A stretch of 64,000 nucleotides of DNA from Tritrichomonas musculus (Eukaryota > Parabasalia > Tritrichomonadida > Tritrichomonadidae), in assembly GCA_039105265.1 (NCBI GenBank), contig JAPFFF010000006.1:6510001-6574000 (forward strand). Direction: 5' to 3'. A program made the translations under genes and the position numbers. This document shows, piece after piece, positions 19,591 through 29,302 of this stretch. The notes beneath the pieces are model-generated. The model made no database searches. It worked only from the letters and a program-made list of their open reading frames with translations, and was not told where the DNA came from. Position 1 is the stretch's first letter. The number at the start of each line of letters is the position of its first letter.

Positions 19591-21219
19591 ATGTTAAATC
19601 CAGAAATTGAGCTTAGGACTTCAAGTGAAACATGTACTCAAATAGCTAGTTACTTTGATATAGTTGATAATTGTATAGCTTTATCAGATACAAATAAACA
19701 ATATACAATTAATCCTCAAACATCTTATTCTCCTTCACCTACAATTCCTCAAGGTTCTTATACAAGTGTAATTATATCACCAAATACAAATAATACAGCT
19801 GATATATATAATGGTTTTATAAGAGCTGACATGGAAGTTATGATTAGAGAAACAGCAGGAGAGACTGTTGAAGCAGCAGATGCAGAAAATAAATATCTTT
19901 TAAATAAAGTTTGGTTTGGATTTAAGGATGCTAGAGATGCTGTTGAGAAATATGAAATAGTAGCTAATGGAATAACTATATATACTCAGAACTTTGGTTG
20001 TGAAGAATCATTCTTAACAGCTTGTTGTGCTAATGAAACAACAAAGAGAGCTGATATTTATTCAAAAGCTAGACATAAAGATATATGGAATAATCAATCA
20101 GGAAGCAGAACAGGATTCATTGTTGATTGGAAAGAAAAAGATAGTAAAAAATGGACTGATCAAACATATAAAATTCATCTCAAAATTGATTTAAGAAGAT
20201 TCTTACCATTATCTAATATTAAATATCTTCCAGCATTTGCAGGTAAAATAGAACTCAGATTATTCTTTTCTTGTACTGGTATGGTTTGTTGTCCTCTTGG
20301 TCCTGGAAAAGCATTTGAACATGATCATAGTGTTAATTGTAAATATGTATTTGAAGACATTAATAATGAGTTTATCCCTATTGGTGAACCGATTACTATG
20401 TATACTGAAAAAGCAACAGCAGCTAGTAATGGAATAACAACATATCAACCAAATGAAAGAACATTTCAAGTCGTTAAATATGCTGTTACTGAATGTTCAT
20501 CTATTATTCCTTGTTTTGGTATTGAAGATAATATTTATTCTAGTCTTGTACAAAGATATGCTGATCCTACTCATCCACTTACTTTTCCTACTCAAACTTT
20601 ATCTGTTTACACGACAACTAATCCATTAAAAAATGCAAATAGTAAATCTACTTGTACAATTACTCCTAGATTTGTTGATTCAATTTTCTTATTATTTCCT
20701 GTTAAACATACTCATCATACTTATTTTAAGAATCCAAACTTTAAATCATTTCAATTAAATTGTGGCGGATACGGGAATATTCCTGCAAAACCTTTTGGCA
20801 CTACTGATGAGTATCCTGAATTTCTAGAATATTGCCAAAATGCTATGAATATGAATGGTGGACAAAGTGGATTCAATAAAGAGGTTGTAAACAGTTTAAC
20901 TCATTGTCATAGAGATTTATCTAATAAACCAATATTTAGCTATTCAAAGGGTAATTATTCTAATGATAAGAGTAGTTTCTTTATTGGACTTCCTACTGAA
21001 ACAGATAATACTTATCAACAAGGATTAACCTCTTTATCACCTATTAACTTTGAAATTAATGTAACTCAAGATACAGGAGGCAAAACTTATGCTGAAGCTT
21101 GTCAAACTCCACCTCTTATTTGTTTATTGTTTGATTCTTCAATCTCAATACTAGTCCAACCGAATGGATGCCCTCCTCTAGTACGCCTTGGGAATTTTGA
21201 TTTGACCTCTAGGGATTAA
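19591..21219 (+). CDS. Major capsid protein (double jelly-roll type)
   Basis: This 542-residue protein is rich in beta-strand and aromatic residues and lacks charged low-complexity parts. It shares its layout with the outer capsid gene at 40887. Both have an N-terminal strand block, then WFGFKDA...YEIVANG (outer FVGFKNA...RFWINDK), then a strand pair ending before a KIELRLFF-like segment (outer GEIEEEVKTSL), then a long second half. These fit the double jelly-roll capsid proteins predicted for Polintons. It would form the hexon-like trimers of an icosahedral shell. It lies downstream of ATPase and pVI/pX-like genes, as in other Polintons. The fold cannot be proved by eye. Confidence 0.78.
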   Translation: MLNPEIELRTSSETCTQIASYFDIVDNCIALSDTNKQYTINPQTSYSPSPTIPQGSYTSVIISPNTNNTADIYNGFIRADMEVMIRETAGETVEAADAENKYLLNKVWFGFKDARDAVEKYEIVANGITIYTQNFGCEESFLTACCANETTKRADIYSKARHKDIWNNQSGSRTGFIVDWKEKDSKKWTDQTYKIHLKIDLRRFLPLSNIKYLPAFAGKIELRLFFSCTGMVCCPLGPGKAFEHDHSVNCKYVFEDINNEFIPIGEPITMYTEKATAASNGITTYQPNERTFQVVKYAVTECSSIIPCFGIEDNIYSSLVQRYADPTHPLTFPTQTLSVYTTTNPLKNANSKSTCTITPRFVDSIFLLFPVKHTHHTYFKNPNFKSFQLNCGGYGNIPAKPFGTTDEYPEFLEYCQNAMNMNGGQSGFNKEVVNSLTHCHRDLSNKPIFSYSKGNYSNDKSSFFIGLPTETDNTYQQGLTSLSPINFEINVTQDTGGKTYAEACQTPPLICLLFDSSISILVQPNGCPPLVRLGNFDLTSRD

Positions 21220-21299
21220 ACAACAAAATTATTTCATTACGTTATTAAATTTATTTTTATTTTTATTTTTTTTATTTCGTATTTACACAAATATTTTAA

Positions 21300-21920
21300 A
21301 TGAATCAAGAACAAGAAGTTATTGAATTTGTTACAATTAATGAACACCCTGAATATGAAATATTAAATGATTATCCTTATACTATAAGACGAAAAGATAA
21401 TCATTATGTAGTGAAAGAATGTATAAATAAAAGTAATGGTTATGTAAGTGTAAATATTAACGGTAATAAAATTAATAAGCATCAAATTATAGCAAAACAA
21501 TTCTTATATAATGATGACCCAGAACATAAAATTTACGTAGATCATATTTCGAGAAACAAAACAGATTATCATTTATCAAATCTTCGTTGGTGTACAGCAA
21601 GTGAAAATATGAGAAATGCTTCATCAAGACATGGTGTTGAATATGTATTTGTTGATAATATACCTGATGATTCAATAGTTATAACACATTATGTTGTTAA
21701 GAATGAAAGAAGATATTTTGAAGAAAATGAATATTATTATTATTATAACGAAGAAACAGAAGAAGATGTATTTTATCAAAGAATAACTGATAATGTTTAT
21801 AGAATAATGCATATTAATATAACAAAATGGGGACAAAAGTGTATAAGTACAGTAGATATTAATCATCGAAAGACTACTTTATATATTCGTTCTTTCAAAT
21901 ATCAATATGATTTAATTTAA
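21300..21920 (+). CDS. HNH endonuclease with NUMOD4-like N terminus
   Basis: The 206-residue protein starts with a NUMOD4-like module (HPEYEILNDYPYTIRR, residues 15-32). A strand-rich linker follows (SNGYVSVNINGNKINKHQII), then the HNH core VDHISRNKTDYHLSNLRWCT at about residues 79-99 and SENMRN. This is the classic layout of free-standing homing endonucleases of phages and giant viruses. It would cut DNA at specific sites and promote its own spread or that of flanking sequence. The C-terminal half is rich in Y, E and N and not recognised. It sits alone between the capsid gene and a 1-kb repeat block. I see no counterpart in the outer element, so it looks like a late acquisition by the inner lineage. 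Confidence 0.88.
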   Translation: MNQEQEVIEFVTINEHPEYEILNDYPYTIRRKDNHYVVKECINKSNGYVSVNINGNKINKHQIIAKQFLYNDDPEHKIYVDHISRNKTDYHLSNLRWCTASENMRNASSRHGVEYVFVDNIPDDSIVITHYVVKNERRYFEENEYYYYYNEETEEDVFYQRITDNVYRIMHINITKWGQKCISTVDINHRKTTLYIRSFKYQYDLI

Positions 21921-22898
21921 AAAACTTCAATCATATTTTTGTTTTTGTTGAATAAAATCATTAAAAAGTGAAGAAGTGAGATTTCACTATTTTTTTATCA
22001 CTTATATTAAATTTATATCTAATTTGATAATATTTAAATTTTCAACTTGATACTTAGCTCAATGGTAATTTCATGGATAAAAAGTTACGGGGTTCGAAAA
22101 ATAGAAAGGACAACATTTTTTTATTTAAAATATAATGAGAAAAAAATTAATTGAGAAAAGCAAATTTAATCTATTATTTTAATTCTATGATTATTGAAAA
22201 ATTTTAAAAAGCAAATTAATTCAAAATAATTATTCTATGATTATTAAATAATTTTAAAAACTTTTGCTCTTTAAAATGAAATTAAAAAAAATTTATTTTC
22301 AATTATTTTCAATAGAAAAAATTCTAATTATAAAGCAAATTTGCTCTTTAATAAATTGAATACATTAAAAAGCAAACATTTCAATGATTATTCAATTTTA
22401 AAGATAAAACAAATTTACTCTATTATAGATAATTAAAAAGCAAATTTGCTCTTTAATAAATTGAATACATTAAAAAGAAAATTTACTTTATAATAATTGA
22501 ATTCATTATAATCTTCTAAATTTGATGTTTTTAATGTTATTTTGATGTATAATAATGTTTAAATTCATTTTTTTTAGGTCCACTGTCTCTTTTTATAGAA
22601 TTAATAATAAATATATATTTATATGTAAGATTCAAAGTTAAATTAATGATAAATAAATAAATGATGTATGAAATAATATTTTATAACTAAATTATCCTTA
22701 TATATGATGATTTACTAACCTAAACTAAAAAATGAAGGTTTTAAAAATAAGTGGATAAATGTCACTTTTTTAATTTTTTATTAAATTTTTTTATTTGATA
22801 TTTTATTTTTATTTTTCTATTTTATATTTTTTTAATTTTTATTTTAAATTTTTTATATATTTTTTATCACGCTATTATACAACACCCAAAATACAAAA
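21921..22898. other. Non-coding, repeat-rich gap in inner Polinton
   Basis: This is the only gap near 1 kb inside the inner element. It contains two identical 41-bp direct copies (22332-22372 and 22437-22477) starting AAAGCAAATTTGCTCTTTAA. Each has the perfect palindrome AGCAAATTTGCT, and related pieces lie around 22200-22310 and 22400-22425. Near 22058-22100 a segment resembles tRNA D- and T-loop sequences (TAGCTCAATGGTA and GGGGTTCGAAA), but its stems do not pair. T-rich runs precede the next gene. It may be a regulatory region, a replication site or decayed sequence next to the endonuclease gene. Confidence 0.65.
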
Positions 22899-23339
22899 AT
22901 GGAATCAGCCACAATTGCTTTCGCAAAATATGCATCTAAAAAATTAAGAACATATGGCACCTATAAGTATGATATGTTTGCTGATATTTGTGATAAAGTA
23001 TTAAATAATGATAAAGAAGCTTTCAATGTAGTATCAAGATTTGTAAATTATAATTTAATGTGGATATTCAAACATCAAGAAAATCTATGCATAAGTGATG
23101 AAGATAAAAAAGAATATAGAAAAATAACTAAACAATTTGAAAAATATATGCATAAAATAGATAAAGGGTTTAGTATTGTCTATCCTCTCTCTTTATCAAA
23201 GAAGTTTGATGATGAAGTAGATATGTATTTTAATGATAATGAAGAAGGTAATAAGTATGCAAAAGAGTTTAATCTTAATAAATACAAAATAAATGAAGAA
23301 TATGAAGAAGAAGAAGAATATGAAGAAGAAGAAGAATAA
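22899..23339 (+). CDS. Small Polinton protein with acidic tail, unknown
   Basis: The 146-residue protein is not recognised. It begins MESATIAFAKYASKK, is mainly helical, and ends in a run of alternating E and Y residues (about residues 128-146). No membrane segment or catalytic motif is visible. It is the first of five small plus-strand genes between the repeat gap and the convergent polymerase gene. The acidic tail could mimic DNA or bind basic core proteins, but this is only a guess. The leader is T-rich and ends CAAAAATACAAAAATG. Confidence 0.6.
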   Translation: MESATIAFAKYASKKLRTYGTYKYDMFADICDKVLNNDKEAFNVVSRFVNYNLMWIFKHQENLCISDEDKKEYRKITKQFEKYMHKIDKGFSIVYPLSLSKKFDDEVDMYFNDNEEGNKYAKEFNLNKYKINEEYEEEEEYEEEEE

Positions 23340-23387
23340 AAAACTCAAACTTTATTTTTGTATTTATATTTTTTATTTCAATCAAAA

Positions 23388-23840
23388 ATGGAAAATCAAT
23401 TAAAGGTATATGATTATATCAATTTTATTATTTCTCTAGCCAATAAACCTGAAGATTTTAAAGAATGTAATTTTGCTATTCTTTGTGATAAATATCCTAT
23501 TCAATTAAATCATAACAATTATTTAGCTAAAGTAATGTACATCTCTTTCAAAACAGATAAAACAGTATGGAGAATATATCCTGATAAGATAAAGGAATAT
23601 GACATAGAACACATTGTATTAAGTACTAACACAAGAAGAAGATTAAATTATAAAATGAATGAGTTCTTTGTTAATGGTTCAAATATAGAACAAAAATATG
23701 AGGAATATAGTTATTATAATTATTCAATCGAATTAGCATCTAAAAAGACTAAAACAATGATAGAAGAATTACGTAAAAGATATGAATTAGATACACCTGA
23801 ACTATTTATAGGAGAACATCAACCATTAGTACTTGAATAA
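23388..23840 (+). CDS. Small Polinton protein, unknown (150 aa)
   Basis: I start it at the ATG at 23388, because the context TTTATTTCAATCAAAAATG matches other starts in the element; an upstream in-frame ATG at 23358 would add ten hydrophobic residues. The protein is soluble and mixed alpha/beta with several aromatic residues (CDKYPIQLNHNNYL, TVWRIYPDKIKEYD). No domain is recognised. It lies 48 bp after the acidic-tail gene, and the next gene starts 51 bp downstream, so the small genes may be co-expressed. Confidence 0.6.
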   Translation: MENQLKVYDYINFIISLANKPEDFKECNFAILCDKYPIQLNHNNYLAKVMYISFKTDKTVWRIYPDKIKEYDIEHIVLSTNTRRRLNYKMNEFFVNGSNIEQKYEEYSYYNYSIELASKKTKTMIEELRKRYELDTPELFIGEHQPLVLE

Positions 23841-23890
23841 TTCGTTGGTCGGAATTCCGACCTACCTTTAATATCATATTTTTTTTTGAA

Positions 23891-24325
23891 ATGAAAATGA
23901 ATAAATACAGAAATCCCAATTCAACTACAGTAGGTGTTGAAGGTGCTATGTTTAATGAAGCTACTAAAACAGAAAAGAATATAGAGTTTAATCATTATGG
24001 TATATTTTCAAATGATAATACATATGCTGTTACTTTTAATCAAAGGATTAATAGACCACCAATAAAGTATATGGAGAATAAACCAGTAAAACCACCTAAA
24101 TCAAATCAACATAAAACAAAACCTTTACACGAACCTCCTGTTTCTATTACAGACGGTGGATATTTCATTAAAAAAGATAAAGCGCCTAAAGCTCCTATTC
24201 TTCCTCCATACCTTAAGAAACCAGAGAGTTTAGGAGAAATACAAGGTAAAGCAAATGAAAGAAATAAAGGGCGAATAGGATACTTTAAACCAATTAATCT
24301 GAATAAAAAATATATACATTATTAA
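23891..24325 (+). CDS. Small proline/lysine-rich Polinton protein, unknown
   Basis: The 144-residue protein is rich in P, K and N, with segments such as NRPPIKYMENKPVKPPKS and APKAPILPPYLKKPES. It is probably extended or disordered. No domain, membrane segment or signal is seen. Two ATG codons (23891 and 23897) are possible starts. Composition and basic charge would suit a virion-internal or DNA-contacting protein, which is speculative. Confidence 0.55.
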   Translation: MKMNKYRNPNSTTVGVEGAMFNEATKTEKNIEFNHYGIFSNDNTYAVTFNQRINRPPIKYMENKPVKPPKSNQHKTKPLHEPPVSITDGGYFIKKDKAPKAPILPPYLKKPESLGEIQGKANERNKGRIGYFKPINLNKKYIHY

Positions 24326-24359
24326 ACATACTTATTAGTTAACTTTTTTTGTAAAGTAA

Positions 24360-24890
24360 ATGATAAAGAAGAGATCATTAAATCAAGGTGCAATTAACGC
24401 AAATGTAAGTTTAGAGCCTCAAGCAGCTGCACAATCAACATCTAATATAAGTAATAATATCATTATCAATAAGAGAGATGATGGTAAAGAAGAAATAGTT
24501 ATTACAAGAGATATAGAGTTAGAAGCGAAAGAGGAAGAAGAATTAAAAGATCCTAAATACATAATACTTGAAACATATGCTAATATATTATTAAATCAAG
24601 ACAAAGCTTTAATAGCTAATCTCATATCAAAGAATTGTATTATTGTTCCTTCTACATCTTTATCTAATATTATTAAAGCTATTGTTAAAGCCGAATCAGT
24701 TGAAATTAGTTTAGATGAAGATATTAAATGTTGTAGTTCAAAAGTAAACCCAATTCGAAAAATAGAAGCTATAAAGATTGTAAATGATAATGGAGAAGTG
24801 TGTACTGATTTTAAACAAGTATATAATAGAGAATATAATGAGTTAGTTAATAAATATCATCTTTGTCTAAAATATGGAATAAATATGTAG
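24360..24890 (+). CDS. Conserved Polinton protein of unknown function
   Basis: The 176-residue protein has a variable, low-complexity N terminus (residues 1-60) and a conserved C-terminal half. It is homologous to the 168-residue minus-strand protein of the outer element at 47069-47575. Both have a segment of the form VEISLDEDIKCCSS (outer VELVLDEDIACNSCCSS), followed by a strand pair and a closing YNREYNEL...LKYGI (outer YNDIYSQFIKYGVSLKI). The conserved clustered cysteines could bind metal or form disulfides. In both elements a small basic protein gene is next to it, so the pair is a shared module. No known family is recognised. Confidence 0.7.
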   Translation: MIKKRSLNQGAINANVSLEPQAAAQSTSNISNNIIINKRDDGKEEIVITRDIELEAKEEEELKDPKYIILETYANILLNQDKALIANLISKNCIIVPSTSLSNIIKAIVKAESVEISLDEDIKCCSSKVNPIRKIEAIKIVNDNGEVCTDFKQVYNREYNELVNKYHLCLKYGINM

Positions 24891-24934
24891 TATTAATTTT
24901 AATCTTTTTAATTTATATTTTTATTTTTATAGAA

Positions 24935-25264
24935 ATGTCAAATAAAATAGATCTAACACAATTCAATCAAACAAAGGTGATAAAGAAATTAACCAAATCT
25001 AAATCTAATGAGGATCTTAAAAATATAATTGAAGAAGAACCTAAAATAGAAAATGCAATCGCTGCGAGCTCTAACGCCTCGTTTGACACTCGGAAAACGC
25101 GCGAAGCCGTAAAACAGAAAAGAGGAAGAAAGAGTAAGTATATGAGTCAAGAAGAAAGATTAGAAGCTAGAAGATTACAACAAAAAGAATATAGATTAAG
25201 AAAGAAACAAGAATTAGAAGAGTTAAAGAAGATTGCAGCAACAGTTTTAACCAATAAGGAATAA
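24935..25264 (+). CDS. Small basic protein with AT-hook-like motif
   Basis: From the ATG at 24935 the protein has 109 residues; a longer in-frame start would overlap the previous gene and add a hydrophobic stretch. The middle has KQKRGRKSKY, resembling an AT-hook. A long basic helix (about residues 70-100: QEERLEARRLQQKEYRLRKK) follows, with a weak leucine periodicity reminiscent of bZIP proteins. It is likely to bind DNA, either as a regulator or a core protein. The outer element has a small basic protein in the same relative place (47597-47836). It converges on the polymerase gene, with only 33 bp between the two stop codons. Confidence 0.6.
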   Translation: MSNKIDLTQFNQTKVIKKLTKSKSNEDLKNIIEEEPKIENAIAASSNASFDTRKTREAVKQKRGRKSKYMSQEERLEARRLQQKEYRLRKKQELEELKKIAATVLTNKE

Positions 25265-25297
25265 GAAAAAACAAAAATAATATAATTGTTTTTAAAA

Positions 25298-28200
25298 TTA
25301 GAACTTTATTTTTCGTTCAAATTGAGGTAGATTAATTTGTTGATAAGATGATGATTTTCTAAAGCAATTTGCACCATCTAATAAATTAAATGTAATCTCT
25401 TCTCCTTTATACATTCTATCATATAGTTGTTCTATTGTTATATTCATTCGTTTAGCTTTATTAATAATACATTGCTTAGGTACTCCACGCATTCGGATAT
25501 GATAACCTTCATTACCTTGTTCATCAACTAATATATCAAGATATGATTTCTTTCCTAATGCTATTAATTTTCTAGAATAAACAGATCCTACAGCACCATC
25601 AAATGAATCGAAATCACAATGAAATTGAGTCATCTTTTTACCTATTAATTCTTTTCCATATTTTTGTTTAAAGACATCAGCTATCTTTTGTACATCTATT
25701 TCTTAACGTGAATACTATCTGTGTCTGTGTAGTATATATCTATTCCATTTTGTTCAGCTGTACTTATTACTCTATTCATTAAATGTTTACTATATGACAA
25801 AACAGTTGCGCCAAATTGAGGGAGATTAAAGTGATTGTTAATAGGTTTTACTTTTTTAACATATATGTTATCGATTTCTTTGTTCTCTATCACCTCTGTT
25901 ATATAATTATAGTGTTTCCATATATATTTAATTGCATTATTTTTAGGAATACATTTTGTTTCTGTTGTTGTTGCTTTTAATATTGATTTTCCGTAAATAG
26001 AATTAAGAAGTAGTTTTATAGTTTGTTGTAATGGGTTCTTAGCATCTTGATATCTTTTTCTAAGACTAAACAATTTTTCTATAAATACATTAATCTTATT
26101 ATTAAATCCTTCATTAAAATAGTATCCTCTAATAAACTCATAATCAAATTCATAAAAATCCAATAAATCAAGAAAAGCTCTCTTATCTATATAAAAGTTA
26201 TTAATTGGATTATTATTAAATATTTTGGATCCGCTTTCATTTCTACTATATATCTGACCAAATTTATAAGGTTTATTAGATTTGCATTTTATTTTTGTTA
26301 TGTTTATTTCAATAAAGAACTGATCATATTTTAGTAATTCTTCAGTAGTTATTGATGATGATATTATTTTTGGTGTTCCTTTAGCTATACCTGGCATAAT
26401 AGACATTGCACTAGGATATAATGAAACAGCATCAAAATCTTGTATTCTATCTTCTATATATTGCTTTTCATTATTAGCTGTCATAGTTCTTCCACCATTA
26501 ACACATCTTAAGATAAAGCTTTGTGGTTTTCCGCTTAATTGATAACACTCATCAAAACAACCAAATCTAAAAGCATAATAATAACCAATAGCACTAATAG
26601 AGATAAAGTTATGAACATTAGGCATATCTGTCTTCGTTTGTTTAAATACTTCAACCAAATCTCTATTAAATTTCTCTACTCCTTTCATTAATACAATACA
26701 ATCAAGCTTACAATAATATATAGCGTACTTCATTATATCTATTTTCATGTTATCATATGCACCACAAGCTTTAGCATTATTTATTAGTTGTTTCCAATTT
26801 TCTTTAATTTGTTTAAATTCCATTTTATCCTGATTCTCTAAATAATATTGTAATTGAAATTCAAGTACACTTACATATTGTCTTTTTATATTCTTTTCTG
26901 TATATATCTTATAAGCCATTACCTCTTTATGAACATTTAGTTGAAACATTTTACCAAATGAAGCTAAAGCAGCAGGTATAATGGAATAGCTATTTCTAAA
27001 TGTTAATCTCTTCTCTATTACTGTCATTTTTATCATCTTCTTTGTTCGTTTATCATTAGCTTCAATTTCTTTATACTTAGTCATCACTATTTGTAGTATT
27101 GTACCATTTCTCTCTGTTAGCTGTACATCCCATCCTGGTGTATTAATAAAGAAACAAGCATCATATTTCAGGTTATGAAAGTAAGTTAATGAATTGTTTT
27201 CTAATGAGTTTAATAATCTATCTGAGATATTAGGACCATCAAATATCATTTTATGTATTAATTCTTTTGTTCTGTATACAGTGATATTAAGATAAGGTCT
27301 ATGAGGTGAGACAGTAGTATCAGTTTCAAAATCAGAATAATATATCTTAGTCCATTCTCTCTCCTTTTTCATTTCTGACGATGAATCTATTAAATTCGTA
27401 CATAAATCATGATCATAGTTAAGGTCAGTAAAATCATTTAAATTATTATTATACTCATTTGTTGCTAATATATTCATTTCACAACTCTTTATCTCTCTAA
27501 ATCTTCCTTCTTTAAATAGTTTGCGAAATATTGTCATAGGTTTCATTCCATTTAATGGTTTATATATCATATAATGATTCTTGTATAATAATAAATCTAC
27601 AGTTCTATTAAAATCTTTTGCCCATTCTTTCTTTCTTGTATCTATCTTTATTTGTTGTTGATGTTTAATATCATATTGCTCTTCTATACGCCTAACAATA
27701 AAATGACATTTGAAGTATTTTGATATCTCATATATCAGGTTATTAGGGACTAAACGTGTTTTGACCATATACCTTAAATGATTGATTTCATCTTCTGTAA
27801 ATACATTTGATTGAATACAAGCATATACTAAACAATTATCTTTATAGTTCTTTTTATCTATGGTCTTAAATATTTGATATTGAGTTAAATCTAAATCAGA
27901 TAAATTGATATAAGGAAAGAATCCACCTTCAGGGTTTTCTCTATAATCTTCATCTATCTCTATTTCTTCTTCGTATAACTGTCCTTTATTATCTTGTTTA
28001 TCGACTGCAAATGTTGTTTTTCTTCCATTCCTTTTATTATGAATGAAGAGTAATTGATATTTAGATGGAATAAATGAATTGCCTATATAAGGGTTATTAT
28101 CAGAACAATCATAATTTAAATCTATTGTACCTGATATGTGTCCTATAGTTGAATCTATCTTTCTCTCTTTCGATAAAGTAAACCATTTATATTGTTCTCC

Positions 28201-28470
28201 GTCTAATGATTCACTTTTAACTACAACCTTCTTTTTATTATTCTTCTGTAAATGTCTTAATGTTTCTGTAAATGCTAATCTCTTATCTTCATCTTCTCCT
28301 ATATCTATCTCAAATGATATCTCTTTATTAGCTTTTGACATAAACTCTCGTAAATATTTCTTGAACTTAGCTTTATCTTTCACGTCCTTTATTCTTTGTT
28401 TGTATTCTTTTCTAGCTTCTGTTTTTGCAGCTGAATAAAGGTCAACTGAAATGTCAAACAAATAACTCAT
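25298..28470 (-). pseudogene. Protein-primed family B DNA polymerase of inner Polinton
   Basis: This minus-strand gene reads from 28470. It shows the 3'-5' exonuclease motifs YYSDFETDTT, YFHNLKYDA and YYCKLDC, and the polymerase motifs DFDAVSLYPSAM (A), KLLLNSIYG (B) and YYTDTDSIH (C). These mark the protein-primed polymerases of Polintons, adenoviruses and linear plasmids. It would copy the element from its inverted-repeat ends using a terminal protein primer. The C-terminal end matches that of the outer polymerase (FNLLDGANCF compared with FDLTKGQPCF). It appears to carry about one break and is otherwise well preserved. It is divergent from nothing nearby: the penton-like gene lies upstream on the same strand, 57 bp away. 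Confidence 0.88.
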
Positions 28471-28527
28471 TTTCTAGAAAATAAAAATAATAAAATATCA
28501 CGCTAAAATAATTATATTTATATTTTT

Positions 28528-29283
28528 TTATTTTGTTAATACGTCATATACATCAGCATTTGTACTTGGTTTTATTTTTAATGTTATAAATAATGGAGAC
28601 TTAAGTATAACAGGTTGAAACATAAAATCAACTAATCTCATTTCAAGATATTTTAATGAATCTGTATTTACTTTTATTTTTATTGGTTTAGCCATATCAT
28701 ATGATACTATTAAAGCTTCTTGATCTAATATCATTGTATCTATGTTTGCTATAATACTAGGAGTATATTCTTGATCTCCTATTGTAGAATGTGCTGCTAT
28801 ACCTTGTAATGAAACCAAATATAATTTATTAGCAAAATCTAATATAGGTAGATCAGGTACTTTACATTCAATACCATTAGTAAATACATAACCTTTTTTA
28901 GTATTAAATAAACCAGTAATCAGTTTTGCTCTATGACTTCCTTCTTTGAAAGATATAGATTGATTAGGTTTTAATGATATTGTTCTGTTGTTGATGTTCT
29001 TGAACTCAATAATCTTTGCATTAGCATCACCTATTTTTTGATTAGAGTTCAAATAATTTACTAAATACGAATATGAATAATTATACATCTCCTCAAATTT
29101 TATTAATATTTCTCCATTTTTTGTTTCAAATATTAGATAATCATCTTCTGTTGTCATTAGAATATTGGCTTTAGTATTAATAGATGAAACATAGTATTTA
29201 ACAAATTCACATTTCCATGGTATATCGATATTTAGTCTTACTGTATTATAATTTTCAGGTTTACTTTGAATTGAATACAACAT
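28528..29283 (-). CDS. Penton-like minor capsid protein
   Basis: The 251-residue protein is rich in beta-strands with few charged clusters, as expected for a single jelly-roll vertex protein. The C-terminal block EMRLVDFMFQPVILKSPLFITLKIKP is typical in style of Polinton penton proteins, and strand-like segments such as RTISLKPNQSISF precede it. It would form the fivefold vertices of the capsid. It is transcribed away from the first fibre-like gene, with only 19 bp between the two start codons, suggesting a shared bidirectional promoter. That pairing makes sense because vertex proteins and fibres usually bind each other. The assignment is by size, composition and context, not by a catalytic signature. 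Confidence 0.65.
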   Translation of the reverse strand: MLYSIQSKPENYNTVRLNIDIPWKCEFVKYYVSSINTKANILMTTEDDYLIFETKNGEILIKFEEMYNYSYSYLVNYLNSNQKIGDANAKIIEFKNINNRTISLKPNQSISFKEGSHRAKLITGLFNTKKGYVFTNGIECKVPDLPILDFANKLYLVSLQGIAAHSTIGDQEYTPSIIANIDTMILDQEALIVSYDMAKPIKIKVNTDSLKYLEMRLVDFMFQPVILKSPLFITLKIKPSTNADVYDVLTK

Positions 29284-29302
29284 TATTTAATTTCAAAATA
29301 AA

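Noticed and set aside
22058-22105. A working tRNA gene
   Set aside because: The D- and T-loop-like sequences are not bordered by complementary stems.
22332-22477. A CRISPR array
   Set aside because: Only two full repeat copies with a repeat-derived spacer, in a eukaryotic virus-like element, and no cas genes.
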